Assembly: GCA_017405875.1 (NCBI GenBank)
Contig: JAFQZM010000033.1
Span: 1-64,000, forward strand
Length of the DNA stretch: 64,000 nt
Origin: a bacterium
Lineage (GTDB): Bacteria > UBP6 > UBA1177
Direction of reading: 5' to 3'
Shown here: positions 43,237 to 51,231 of the stretch, in pieces
Position numbering within the stretch: the first letter of the stretch is position 1
Layout: every line of letters begins with the position of its first letter
Translations under genes and position numbers: made by a program
The notes under the pieces: generated by a model
The model's database searches: none
Told to the model about the DNA's origin: nothing
What the model saw: the letters and a program-made list of their open reading frames with translations, nothing else

Positions 43237-43752
43237 ATGAACTTTTTTAAATGCACTGCATGCGGAGGCTGCTGCTCGGGCGACGGGTCGGTTTTTCTCT
43301 ATCCGGAAGATGTCAGAAGTCTGGCAGAAAACTTCAAAATGACGCTTCAGGAATTTATCGATAAATACACCGATTTCATAATCCTGGAATACTGCGAAGA
43401 GGGATCCTCTTATTCGTATCTTCCTTATATCATTATGAAAAAAGAGAATGATGCCTGCATTTTTTTAAAGTCGAAAAAGTGCTCGATACATGATTTCAAA
43501 CCGTTCCAGTGCAGAAATACTCCGTTTGTGAGCGAATTTTTCACAGATAAGGAGTGGAGAAAATATTTAATGAAACACTGCCCCGCGCTGATGAGGCTAA
43601 AAGAAGAAGATTTTGAACAATATAAGCCGCTTGCACAGATTTCGGATGAAAAAAACAAGGATTACGAATTCATTCTGCGGCAGAATAACTACAGCCTTGA
43701 AAAAATCTTGGGAGTGACTCTTCCCGAGCCGAAAATTATTCCGGTTGACTAA
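43237..43752 (+). CDS. YkgJ-family cysteine cluster protein
   Basis: A 171-residue protein with the putative zinc- or iron-chelating CxxCxxCC domain (PF03692). The N-terminal cluster is C-T-A-C-G-G-C-C-S-G-D-G (about residues 5-16), followed by C-I-F-L-x-x-x-x-C-S-I-H near 76-87, R-P-x-x-C-type C-R-N (P-F-Q-C-R-N-T-P) near 89-96, and a last Cys near 117. Members bind Fe-S or Zn and are of unknown function; some assist maturation of other proteins. AGGAG lies before ATG 43237. It overlaps the end of miaB on the other strand by 17 nt. Confidence 0.88.
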   Translation: MNFFKCTACGGCCSGDGSVFLYPEDVRSLAENFKMTLQEFIDKYTDFIILEYCEEGSSYSYLPYIIMKKENDACIFLKSKKCSIHDFKPFQCRNTPFVSEFFTDKEWRKYLMKHCPALMRLKEEDFEQYKPLAQISDEKNKDYEFILRQNNYSLEKILGVTLPEPKIIPVD

Positions 43753-45058
43753 CCACTTTTTCGCCGCGCATTGTGTTTTCAAGGATTTCGACAACTTTGA
43801 CGGGTACGATCTTCCCTTTATCCGATGCGATTGAGCCCGCAATGTGAACGATCAGATTGTGTTCGCTTCTGCCCATGAAAGTGTCGCCTTTCGGGCTTTC
43901 AGATTCGACTAAAACATTGACCGTTCTGCCCAAATAACGACCGCGGACTTCTTTCAATCTTCTCTTTTCGAGATCCAGAAGCTCGTTTAGGCGCGCGAAT
44001 TTCTCTTCTTCAGGAACATCGTCAGTCATTTTTTCGGCTTTCGTGAAAGGCCTCGGAGAGTAGTTGAAAGCAAATATCGAATCGTAGCCGACAAGATCGA
44101 CAAGTTTCATCGTATCTTCGAATTCTTCGCGCGTTTCTCCCGGAAAACCGACGATAAAATCGCTGCTGAGCGCGATATCGGGGCAGTATTTCCGCGCGAG
44201 TTCCATTTTTTCGATATAGTTTTCAACGGTGTAGCGCCTGTTCATCAGCTTTAAAATACGGTTGTTGCCCGACTGAGCCGGAAGATGAAGGTACGGCATA
44301 AGATTTGGAATGTCGCGGAAAGCCTGAGCCAGTTCTTCGCCGAAATCTTTCGGGTGACTCGTTATGAAACGGATCCTTTTCAACGCCGTTTTTTCGGAAA
44401 TTTCATGCAGAAGAGCCGCAAAAGTCTTGCCGTTTTCGGGATCTTTGTAACTGTTGACGTTCTGACCGAGCAGAGTTACTTCCTGAATACCGGAATCGAC
44501 AAGTTTTTTGATCTCATCAAGGATAACGGCGCTCTTTCTGCTGATCTCGCGGCCTCTTACAAACGGAACGATGCAGTAGCTGCAGAAGTTGTTGCAGCCG
44601 TGCATGACAGTGACATACGAGGAATAAGGACTGAAAAAACTTCCTTTCGATCTTGCAGGGAATATCTCTTCGCGCTCAAGCGAATCGGCTTTGTTCGAAA
44701 CGAACGGAAAAACACCTTTTTCGGCAACATCGGGAATCATGTCTTCCGCTCCCGGTCCGAAAACTCCGTCGATATACGGGATCTTTTCGATTATTTCGCC
44801 GCCTAACTGCTGGGCGACGCAACCCATTATAAAAATCCTCAATCCTTTTGATTTTTTGAGCGGCAGATAGCGGCCTGCACAACTGTAAAGTTTAAGCAGA
44901 GGCTTTTCGCGCACACTGCAGCTGTTTATTATGATAAGGTCTGCCTCTTCCGCATTTTCAGTATATTCCCAGCCTTTTTCGGCAAGCATAACGGCAACCC
45001 GCTCGCTGTCGTAGACATTCATCTGACAGCCGAAAGTATGAATGAAAAATTTCTTCAC
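43736..45058 (-). CDS. miaB: tRNA-2-methylthio-N6-dimethylallyladenosine synthase MiaB
   Basis: A 440-residue radical-SAM methylthiotransferase modifying i6A37 of tRNAs. The N-terminal UPF0004 domain supplies three cluster Cys (F-G-C-Q-M-N, N-S-C-S-V-R, G-C-V-A-Q). The radical-SAM motif C-x3-C-x2-C (H-G-C-N-N-F-C-S-Y-C) is near 150, L-G-Q-N-V-N-S-Y near 200 marks MiaB rather than MtaB or RimO, and a TRAM domain ends the protein. The start is GTG 45058 with GGAGGAGTC directly upstream; the in-frame TTG at 45076 falls before the ribosome site. A terminator from the next gene lies immediately upstream, and no promoter was recognised. Confidence 0.95.
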   Translation of the reverse strand: MKKFFIHTFGCQMNVYDSERVAVMLAEKGWEYTENAEEADLIIINSCSVREKPLLKLYSCAGRYLPLKKSKGLRIFIMGCVAQQLGGEIIEKIPYIDGVFGPGAEDMIPDVAEKGVFPFVSNKADSLEREEIFPARSKGSFFSPYSSYVTVMHGCNNFCSYCIVPFVRGREISRKSAVILDEIKKLVDSGIQEVTLLGQNVNSYKDPENGKTFAALLHEISEKTALKRIRFITSHPKDFGEELAQAFRDIPNLMPYLHLPAQSGNNRILKLMNRRYTVENYIEKMELARKYCPDIALSSDFIVGFPGETREEFEDTMKLVDLVGYDSIFAFNYSPRPFTKAEKMTDDVPEEEKFARLNELLDLEKRRLKEVRGRYLGRTVNVLVESESPKGDTFMGRSEHNLIVHIAGSIASDKGKIVPVKVVEILENTMRGEKVVSQPE

Positions 45059-45071
45059 GACTCCTCCAAAA

Positions 45072-45103
45072 AGCAAAAAAAAACGGGGGAAAACCCCCGT
45101 TTT
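45072..45103 (-). terminator. Rho-independent terminator of the kelch-like lipoprotein gene
   Basis: Perfect 10-bp stem AAAACGGGGG / CCCCCGTTTT with a 4-nt loop; on the minus strand it is followed by a T-run. It lies between the lipoprotein stop (45124) and miaB start (45058). Confidence 0.92.
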
Positions 45104-45123
45104 AAATCAAATCGGACAAGCGG

Positions 45124-46848
45124 CTACGGAACCGCGTAGCTGCCTACCTGATAAACAAACTGTCCGCCAAGCATGAAAACCTGACCGAGAGCATCAACTG
45201 CAACAGGACCGTCCAGAATGATTGCGTCACTTTCCGGATCATTGTTTCCTTCCATCAAGCTGTCTTTAACAGAAGATGAGAAAACTTCTATACCGAGGTC
45301 TGAATCTTTAACTCTCTTGACCTGAAGAACGAAAACGACCTGATCTGTAGCATTTCTCTTTATTCTGTCGATTTCCTGCGTGCCGCAGTTTACAGCGACA
45401 TATTTAATAACATTCTTTTCTTCCGAACCAAGAAGAGCTGCAGAAGGTCTTGCACATTCGTTAGCGGTTCCGTTTTTATCATAGACAAGTGCATTCTCGC
45501 CTTTTTCGCTGAAAACCAAAAGACTCGGGTTTGAAACCCATGTTTCAGCATCACCTTCGCCGTTACGAAGGTATCCGCCGAGAACTGCAACAACCGTTTC
45601 AGTTTCTTCTTTGTCATCCATAAGAACGCCGACTGCCGCCGGAGAAATAAGACCTTTTGTCTTCAACTCAGCATCGTCACCGCCGTTTCTGTCAGCAACA
45701 GCCATCGGTGTGGATACGCCCTGAGTTACAAGTTCTGCAAAATTTTCACCGAGAACCGGAGTCTCTTTTCCTTCTTTCGTATCTGTCGATCCGCCGATTA
45801 CCAAAATTCTCGGGGTAACGGTCTTAACGCCGTTTTCATCAACATTGACTATTGAAACATCCGCAACTGCGTGATTGCAGCGACCTTGTTTCAGTGTTGC
45901 AAAAGTCTCGGAAACAACAGAACCTGTTTTTGCCGAAATTCTATAAACGCCTGCTTCACCTTTATTGGAACAACCACCGACGATATAAACATCACCGTCG
46001 ATCGTGATTGCTTTAGCCTTTGTCATCTCGGGAGCACCGAGAGCAAACAAATCATATTTGTTATTTTTCGGATCGTAAATCCAAACCGAAGCGTTCAACT
46101 GATCATCTTCAGTCATACCGAGACCGACAACGATTTTTCCGGTTTCAGTTCCGTCGTCAAGAAGTGCTGCGATGTGATCATAAAGTTTTACAGGAAGATC
46201 TTTCACGTCATTTTTGGAAATAGACTGCATATCAAAAATAACTGCTTTGTTAGAAACTTCTTCTTCTTCAAGATCGAAACCGCCGGCCATATAGATGCTG
46301 CCGTCTTTGAGAGCAACAGCCGCCGCACCTTTAGAACCGCCTTCACCGAAATATGACTTAAGCGAAGTCTTGCCCGCATCTCCTCTGTCGGCAACAACTC
46401 TTGCGAAATCACCGACCGGTGCAAGGAAAATATCTACATCATAATTGTTTTTATCATCATAATAAACACCGTCGATACCACCGGTAAGTTTCAACTTTTC
46501 GTTTGAATTCGTAACTTCGACAAAGAAACGGTAGTAAGCACCTTTTTTAAGAGATCTGATGAACTCTTCCTTACCGCCTTTGTTGTCGGTAACTTTTATG
46601 AGTTTACGGTCTGCATAAACATAGTCATCAGCGATATTGGATTTGGAATAAATCGAAAGCATGACCTGATCGCTTTCATTTATGCAGTAGGTATAGTCAG
46701 AATTAGGATCGTCTAAATCATTACAAACACTTTCGTAATCGATCGGGAGTTTCAACGTGATTTTGAAATCACCGGTATTGCCCGAATCGCAAGATATGAG
46801 CATAAAGGCTAAAATGAAAGCCAAAGAGAGAAAAAACAATCTTTTCAT
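45124..46848 (-). CDS. Kelch-like beta-propeller lipoprotein
   Basis: A 574-residue predicted lipoprotein; lipobox M-L-I-S-C with Cys20. Residues about 25-140 form a separate beta-rich domain. From about 160 on, kelch-type blades recur: a hydrophobic strand with A-A-V-A-L-K-D-G-S-I-Y-M-A-G-G, then V-W-I-Y-D-P-K-N-N-K-Y, A-K-A-I-T-I-D-G-D-V-Y-I-V-G-G, I-L-V-I-G-G and V-A-V-L-G-G-Y, ending with V-F-M-L-G-G-Q-F. The protein is probably a surface propeller for protein or glycan binding. GGAGG precedes ATG 46848. A 122-residue membrane protein is encoded 19 bp upstream on the same strand, so the two may work together. Confidence 0.85.
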   Translation of the reverse strand: MKRLFFLSLAFILAFMLISCDSGNTGDFKITLKLPIDYESVCNDLDDPNSDYTYCINESDQVMLSIYSKSNIADDYVYADRKLIKVTDNKGGKEEFIRSLKKGAYYRFFVEVTNSNEKLKLTGGIDGVYYDDKNNYDVDIFLAPVGDFARVVADRGDAGKTSLKSYFGEGGSKGAAAVALKDGSIYMAGGFDLEEEEVSNKAVIFDMQSISKNDVKDLPVKLYDHIAALLDDGTETGKIVVGLGMTEDDQLNASVWIYDPKNNKYDLFALGAPEMTKAKAITIDGDVYIVGGCSNKGEAGVYRISAKTGSVVSETFATLKQGRCNHAVADVSIVNVDENGVKTVTPRILVIGGSTDTKEGKETPVLGENFAELVTQGVSTPMAVADRNGGDDAELKTKGLISPAAVGVLMDDKEETETVVAVLGGYLRNGEGDAETWVSNPSLLVFSEKGENALVYDKNGTANECARPSAALLGSEEKNVIKYVAVNCGTQEIDRIKRNATDQVVFVLQVKRVKDSDLGIEVFSSSVKDSLMEGNNDPESDAIILDGPVAVDALGQVFMLGGQFVYQVGSYAVP

Positions 46849-46867
46849 AAAATCCTCCAACCGATTA

Positions 46868-47236
46868 TTACTTTGCGTTATCCCATTCAACAGTTTTGCC
46901 GTTAGGCTCAGAGGTCCTTGTTCCGTAGTAGATACCTACTGCAGCGCCTGCAATAACGACAATCGCTACTGTAGCTATGAACCATGTCTGTTTGTAGATA
47001 GGAGTAGACTGGGTCTCAGCCATTGATTCCTCTTTGTCATCATTGGCGTTGTCATTGACGTTGCCTTCGAAATAGAAGTTGTCACCGACTTTGAGGTTGA
47101 CACCTGACTGTTGTTCCTGAGCAGCCGGCTGAGCTTCCTGAGCTTCCTGCTCATCTTCTTTCGCTTCTTGAGAATAAGCCGGAGAAACCAAACTTACGAT
47201 CAAAACCATAACAAGCAATTTTGAAAAAAACTTCAT
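46868..47236 (-). CDS. Small secreted protein with C-terminal membrane helix
   Basis: Unrecognised 122-residue protein. The signal peptide is cleaved near A-Y-S (about residue 22), followed by a Glu/Gln/Ala-rich low-complexity stretch (23-45), a short beta-like segment (about 46-62), an Asn/Asp-rich linker, one transmembrane helix (about 84-103) and a short polar tail. The C terminus would lie in the cytoplasm if the signal peptide is removed. It is upstream of the kelch-like lipoprotein gene on the same strand with a 19-bp gap. A weak GGG is the only ribosome site seen. Confidence 0.7.
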   Translation of the reverse strand: MKFFSKLLVMVLIVSLVSPAYSQEAKEDEQEAQEAQPAAQEQQSGVNLKVGDNFYFEGNVNDNANDDKEESMAETQSTPIYKQTWFIATVAIVVIAGAAVGIYYGTRTSEPNGKTVEWDNAK

Positions 47237-47371
47237 GTCGCTAACCCTATAAAAAATTGTCCAAATTACACCTAAAACAATCAGCGGCGGTGTTTACCAA
47301 ATTTTGCGCCGTCAGTCAAACTTTTTTTGCAATTAAAAAATTTGCACGTCAAAACATATTTTTTCGAGCAG

Positions 47372-47737
47372 TTATTCATCTTCAAAAACGAGAATTTTTT
47401 TAATATTTTCAGCCGTTTTAGTTTTAGCATCAGAACCGGAGCGGAATTCTTTCTTCATATAAAGCGCGGCAAAATCGACATTGTTTCCGCTGCCGGAATC
47501 CGTTTTCGTTGAAAAAATTGCAGGAACTTTTCCGGCAATCCGATTGTGCCGGCTGCGGATATCATCCTCCGAAAAATTTTCCCCGGGCAGAGTGTTGAAA
47601 GAAAAAACAGCACCGTTTGACGACGAAACCGAAGTGTTGATTTTAAAAGCCGTTCCCGAAGGAACAAGTTCGGTGTGTATGCTGAATTTCAGACCCGATG
47701 CTGATATTTCGGAATCAAAACAAGGAAAATCCGACAT
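47372..47737 (-). CDS. Hypothetical protein downstream of rpoZ
   Basis: A 121-residue protein that I do not recognise. It is Ser/Phe/Lys-rich with a beta-like first half ([15 protein letters not shown]) and a charged C terminus; no signal peptide or membrane helix. The ATG overlaps the rpoZ stop by one base (TAATG at 47735-47739), a coupling arrangement that supports a real gene. Codon use resembles the neighbours. It ends in a gap of about 135 bp without a recognised element. Confidence 0.6.
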   Translation of the reverse strand: MSDFPCFDSEISASGLKFSIHTELVPSGTAFKINTSVSSSNGAVFSFNTLPGENFSEDDIRSRHNRIAGKVPAIFSTKTDSGSGNNVDFAALYMKKEFRSGSDAKTKTAENIKKILVFEDE

Positions 47738-48003
47738 TAGTCTTCATCTTGACTGCGGATATATCTTGAAATTTTGCGGCGGCGGTGGAAATGCTTTTTC
47801 TGCTTGTTGGCCGCATAACCGAGTTCTATTTTGCCCGCGCTGACTTCACGCAGAGCGATGATCGGCGGTTTGTTGCCTTTCGTGTTGGCGATAAGGGGTT
47901 CCGCGCCGTCAAGAAGCTGGCGCGTTCTTTTTGCCGCAAGAATTATAAGTTCCATCCTGTTCGGAACTTTTTCGAGACAATCTTCAACTGTTACTCTTGC
48001 CAT
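47737..48003 (-). CDS. rpoZ: DNA-directed RNA polymerase omega subunit
   Basis: An 88-residue RpoZ. It starts [16 protein letters not shown], has the family's [13 protein letters not shown] segment near 22-34 and [10 protein letters not shown] near 48-58, then a basic His/Arg/Lys-rich tail. Omega helps fold and assemble the beta-prime subunit and contributes to a ppGpp site. AAGGAG precedes ATG 48003; the frame extends five codons upstream into that site. Own promoter at 48037-48064. Confidence 0.93.
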   Translation of the reverse strand: MARVTVEDCLEKVPNRMELIILAAKRTRQLLDGAEPLIANTKGNKPPIIALREVSAGKIELGYAANKQKKHFHRRRKISRYIRSQDED

Positions 48004-48036
48004 GAATTTCTCCTTCAAACAAAAAAAATCCGCGAT

Positions 48037-48064
48037 AGTATAGTGATATTTTTCTGAAAATCAA
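48037..48064 (-). promoter_or_regulatory. Sigma-70-like promoter of rpoZ
   Basis: Minus strand TTGATT (48059-48064), 16-bp spacer, TATACT (48037-48042), 33 bp before the start. Confidence 0.7.
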
Positions 48065-48077
48065 TTTTTCGTGATCT

Positions 48078-49109
48078 TTAAGCGAAATAACTCTTCGGAA
48101 TTTCGACTCTTTCGGCTTTATCGGTCTTCACGATCCTGCCGACGACGTATCTGTCGGAATTTTCAAGCAGCGCATCGACCTGTTCCGGCGGCACGATAAG
48201 CATGAAGCCCGTTCCGCAGTTGAAAGTCGTGAACATTTCGCGCTCGCTCAAGTCCGCGCATTTTCTGAGCCATTTGAATACCGGAAGTACTTTGAAATCG
48301 CCGTCGATCAATGCTCCCAGACCTTCGGGAATGACTCTCGGAATATTTTCGTAAAAACCGCCGCCCGTGATGTGGACCATGCCGCGGATGTCGAACTTTT
48401 TAAGAAGGTCGAGGACTTCTTTCACGTAGATTCTCGTAGGTTTCAGAAACTCTTCTGCAACCGTGCAGCCGAGCTCTTCGATTCTGTCGTTTATCTTGAG
48501 TCCCATTTTTTCGAGAACTATCTTTCTGACGAGCGAGTATCCGTTCGAGTGAACGCCCGTTGACGGGATCCCGACGATGACGTCGCCTTCCTTTATCTTC
48601 GAGCCGTCGATTATCTTGCTTTTGTCAACGACACCGACATTGAAACCTGCAAGGTCGTATTCGCCTTCCGCGTAAAATCCCGGCATTTCGGCAGTTTCGC
48701 CTCCGACGAGAGCGCATCCCGCCTGACGGCAGCCTTCAGCTATACCGGTAACGACTTCCGCGCCCACTTCGCTTCTCAGTTTTCCGGTTGCGAAATAGTC
48801 AAGGAAAAAGAGCGGTTCCGCGCCGCCGACAATGACGTCGTTGACACACATCGCAACGAGGTCGATACCAATCGTGTCGTGTTTGTCGGCAAGAAAAGCG
48901 AACTTAAGTTTCGTTCCGACGCCGTCTGTTCCGCTGACTAAAACAGGTTCTTTGATCCCTTCAGGGATCGAAACGAGCGACGAAAATCCGCCGATAGCGG
49001 CAAGAACTTCGGGACGCATGGTTTTTTTGACGATAGGTTTGATCTTGTCGACCATCGCCGCACCTTCGGCAATATCGACACCTGCATTTTTGTAATTGAT
49101 TTCGGACAT
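48078..49109 (-). CDS. purM: Phosphoribosylformylglycinamidine cyclo-ligase (AIR synthetase)
   Basis: A 343-residue enzyme making 5-aminoimidazole ribonucleotide from FGAM and ATP, the fifth step of purine synthesis. Motifs are Y-K-N-A-G-V-D-I near 5, S-G-T-D-G-V-G-T-K near 61, the D-L-V-A-M-C-V-N-D segment near 83-91, A-L-V-G-G-E-T-A-E-M-P near 132, S-N-G-Y-S-L-V-R near 189 and H-I-T-G-G-G near 245. The length is typical. The start is ATG 49109 after GGAG; the frame goes 19 codons further but that covers the leader. No other purine gene is in the window. Confidence 0.95.
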   Translation of the reverse strand: MSEINYKNAGVDIAEGAAMVDKIKPIVKKTMRPEVLAAIGGFSSLVSIPEGIKEPVLVSGTDGVGTKLKFAFLADKHDTIGIDLVAMCVNDVIVGGAEPLFFLDYFATGKLRSEVGAEVVTGIAEGCRQAGCALVGGETAEMPGFYAEGEYDLAGFNVGVVDKSKIIDGSKIKEGDVIVGIPSTGVHSNGYSLVRKIVLEKMGLKINDRIEELGCTVAEEFLKPTRIYVKEVLDLLKKFDIRGMVHITGGGFYENIPRVIPEGLGALIDGDFKVLPVFKWLRKCADLSEREMFTTFNCGTGFMLIVPPEQVDALLENSDRYVVGRIVKTDKAERVEIPKSYFA

Positions 49110-49217
49110 CTCTTTCTCCAAATAAAAAATCCGGCGGAATATATAAAAGCGCGCAGCATTTTGCAAACTTTATGACGCAATATCTGACAAGGGCGCAAAA
49201 TCCTTAAATCTGCAAGG

Positions 49218-51191
49218 TCAGAATGTTTCGTAGGAATACGCCCTGATTTCCGTCCTTTCCACCTCATCATTCGAAGAATCTTTTACAGCGGAGACCGGAT
49301 AGCCGTCTTCATCGTATTCTATTTCCATATTGTATCGCTGTGCACCTTTATTATACTTCTCGGACACAAGGTTGCCGTTCTCATCGTATACATAAGTCGT
49401 TTTTCCCTTTTTGTTCCATGTTTTGTATCTCATGTCGGTGTCGCCGCGGTATTCGTAAACATAGCTGTTGTCAGCAACAATTCTGCCGAGTGAATCGTAT
49501 TCTGTGTACTGGACTGACATGGATTCCACATCCGGATTTTCTTCATTCCAGCTGCCTGCCGAGCGTATTTCGACAAGCCTGTCCTGATCGTCGTAAACAT
49601 AGATCTCTATCCTCTTTTTAGAAGTAGTTTCCGGAGCAGTTTCATCCTCATAATCTCTTTGGATCGTATATGCCCTCGATTCTTTCAATTTTCCGGTCGC
49701 AGTATACTTGTAATAAGTGACATCCACCTGTTTTTCCCACTTACCTGTATAGAAACCATATTCATCAAAAAAATCGACCAGAACAGGATCATCATATTCC
49801 TTGCTTTTTTTGGTTACACGCCCGATACCGTCGTGTTCGTAGGTATAGGAATAGGATTTGCACTTTTCTTCCTCATCGCAGACAGTTTCATGCTTGATTT
49901 CGCTGCTGTTATAGTAGAAAGTCCTTGTTGTCCTCTCATACACCCCGGAAAAATCGATCTTATTATATCCGGTCTCGCGCCCTTTCTCGTCATAGATTCT
50001 TTCCACGGCTTTGGGAGGATAATAATAACAGGCGTTCGTGTTGTCATCATCGTCGAGAGTTTCGACTCTCCGCTTCAGAGAGCCGTCGGGATAGTATTCC
50101 CATTCGTCGTCAATAGTCACCGAATATCTTTCATCCGGAGTTGTCGTTATCCTGACCGGGCGCATTTCTTCATCATAAAAATATTCCTTCTCATGTTCCC
50201 GCTTGCGCCAAGCCCATGAAGCACCACTGCAAACCATGTAGTATTCGTAAAAATCGTGATGGCTTTTAAGCAGAAGTCCGTCTGAATAGTCATATTTTAT
50301 CGTCTTTTTCGTCGTCATATCGATAGATGCGATATAATCGGGAACATAACCGTAATAGTAAACTGCGGCATCCTTGCCGTTTTCATCGAACTCTTTGGAA
50401 ATAAAGTAGCGTTTCTTTTCGGTTAGTTTCCCTTTTTCGTCATAAAAATAATCGACTCTTTCCTGCATATCGATACCTTCGGAAACACGCTCTCCGTTGG
50501 TGAAAACACTCTCCACAACTGCATAGTCCTCAGAAAAATATTCAGCATCCTCATCGGAGAAATCACGAAAGAACGGGAATGCCTCTTTGACCGCGCTTCT
50601 TCTTACTCTCTGTTTGATCCTCCCGTTCTCATCGTAAAAATAAGTGACGCAGCCTGCCTCTCTTCCTTCCTCCAGTTTCCCGACACACATTTTTTTGACC
50701 GTTCCGTCATCGTTGAATTCATAAGAAAACTTCTGACACTCCCCTGTAATAACTCCCTCAGTATCCCGTTTGCATATCCTCGTCACATTGCCCTTGTCAT
50801 CGTATTCATAGGACTTGCTCTTCCGCCCTTTCGAGGTGCTGTTCGTGACGTTGTATTTGCTTTCAAATTTGACGCGGCAGTTTTTATCGTAGTAACGTTT
50901 TATCATATAGGTATAATTTGCCCCGGCATAACCTGTTTTCTTAGAGTCGACATCGACTGTTTCCTTAGTCAGGACCTTTTTTCCGATGCATTCCTGCGTC
51001 AAAGGAATTCGTTCTTTCGGAGGTTCTTCGTACTCTTCAGCCGCCACATTATCCGCATCTTCACCGGTACTCCCGGAATCTTCATCCGGCACTGCATCCG
51101 AATCATTGACCGTTTCCTTTTTCGGGCCGCCGCATCCGGCAACAAGAAGCAAAATTGAAAGAATCACGCAAGCTGCAAAAATTTTCTTCAT
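49218..51191 (-). CDS. YD-repeat (RHS-like) lipoprotein, paralogue A
   Basis: A 657-residue predicted lipoprotein; lipobox L-V-A-G-C with Cys20, then an acidic stretch (about 26-62). The bulk consists of repeated RHS/YD-type units: Y-D-D-K-G-N-V-T, Y-D-E-N-G-R-I, Y-D-E-K-G-K-L-T, Y-D-E-K-G-R-E-T, Y-D-S-L-G-R-I, Y-D-E-N-G-N-L-V and Y-D-E-D-G-Y-P-V. Such repeats wind into a beta-sheet shell. There is no toxin-like C-terminal domain or RHS core hallmark, so a structural or binding role is more likely than an effector. It is very similar to the gene upstream (51232-53289), with 40 bp between them, and shares the leader sequence before the start codon. Confidence 0.85.
   Translation of the reverse strand: MKKIFAACVILSILLLVAGCGGPKKETVNDSDAVPDEDSGSTGEDADNVAAEEYEEPPKERIPLTQECIGKKVLTKETVDVDSKKTGYAGANYTYMIKRYYDKNCRVKFESKYNVTNSTSKGRKSKSYEYDDKGNVTRICKRDTEGVITGECQKFSYEFNDDGTVKKMCVGKLEEGREAGCVTYFYDENGRIKQRVRRSAVKEAFPFFRDFSDEDAEYFSEDYAVVESVFTNGERVSEGIDMQERVDYFYDEKGKLTEKKRYFISKEFDENGKDAAVYYYGYVPDYIASIDMTTKKTIKYDYSDGLLLKSHHDFYEYYMVCSGASWAWRKREHEKEYFYDEEMRPVRITTTPDERYSVTIDDEWEYYPDGSLKRRVETLDDDDNTNACYYYPPKAVERIYDEKGRETGYNKIDFSGVYERTTRTFYYNSSEIKHETVCDEEEKCKSYSYTYEHDGIGRVTKKSKEYDDPVLVDFFDEYGFYTGKWEKQVDVTYYKYTATGKLKESRAYTIQRDYEDETAPETTSKKRIEIYVYDDQDRLVEIRSAGSWNEENPDVESMSVQYTEYDSLGRIVADNSYVYEYRGDTDMRYKTWNKKGKTTYVYDENGNLVSEKYNKGAQRYNMEIEYDEDGYPVSAVKDSSNDEVERTEIRAYSYETF
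50169..50258 (-). repeat. 90-bp tract identical between the two YD-repeat genes (copy in A)
   Basis: Identical base for base with 52186-52275, including all silent positions, while flanking sequence shows many differences. It encodes the Y-Y-M-V-C-S-G-A-S-W-A-W-R-K-R-E segment. Confidence 0.9.
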
Positions 51192-51231
51192 TTTTACCTC
51201 CACGGCGGTTCAAAAAAACAGCGGTTAATCC

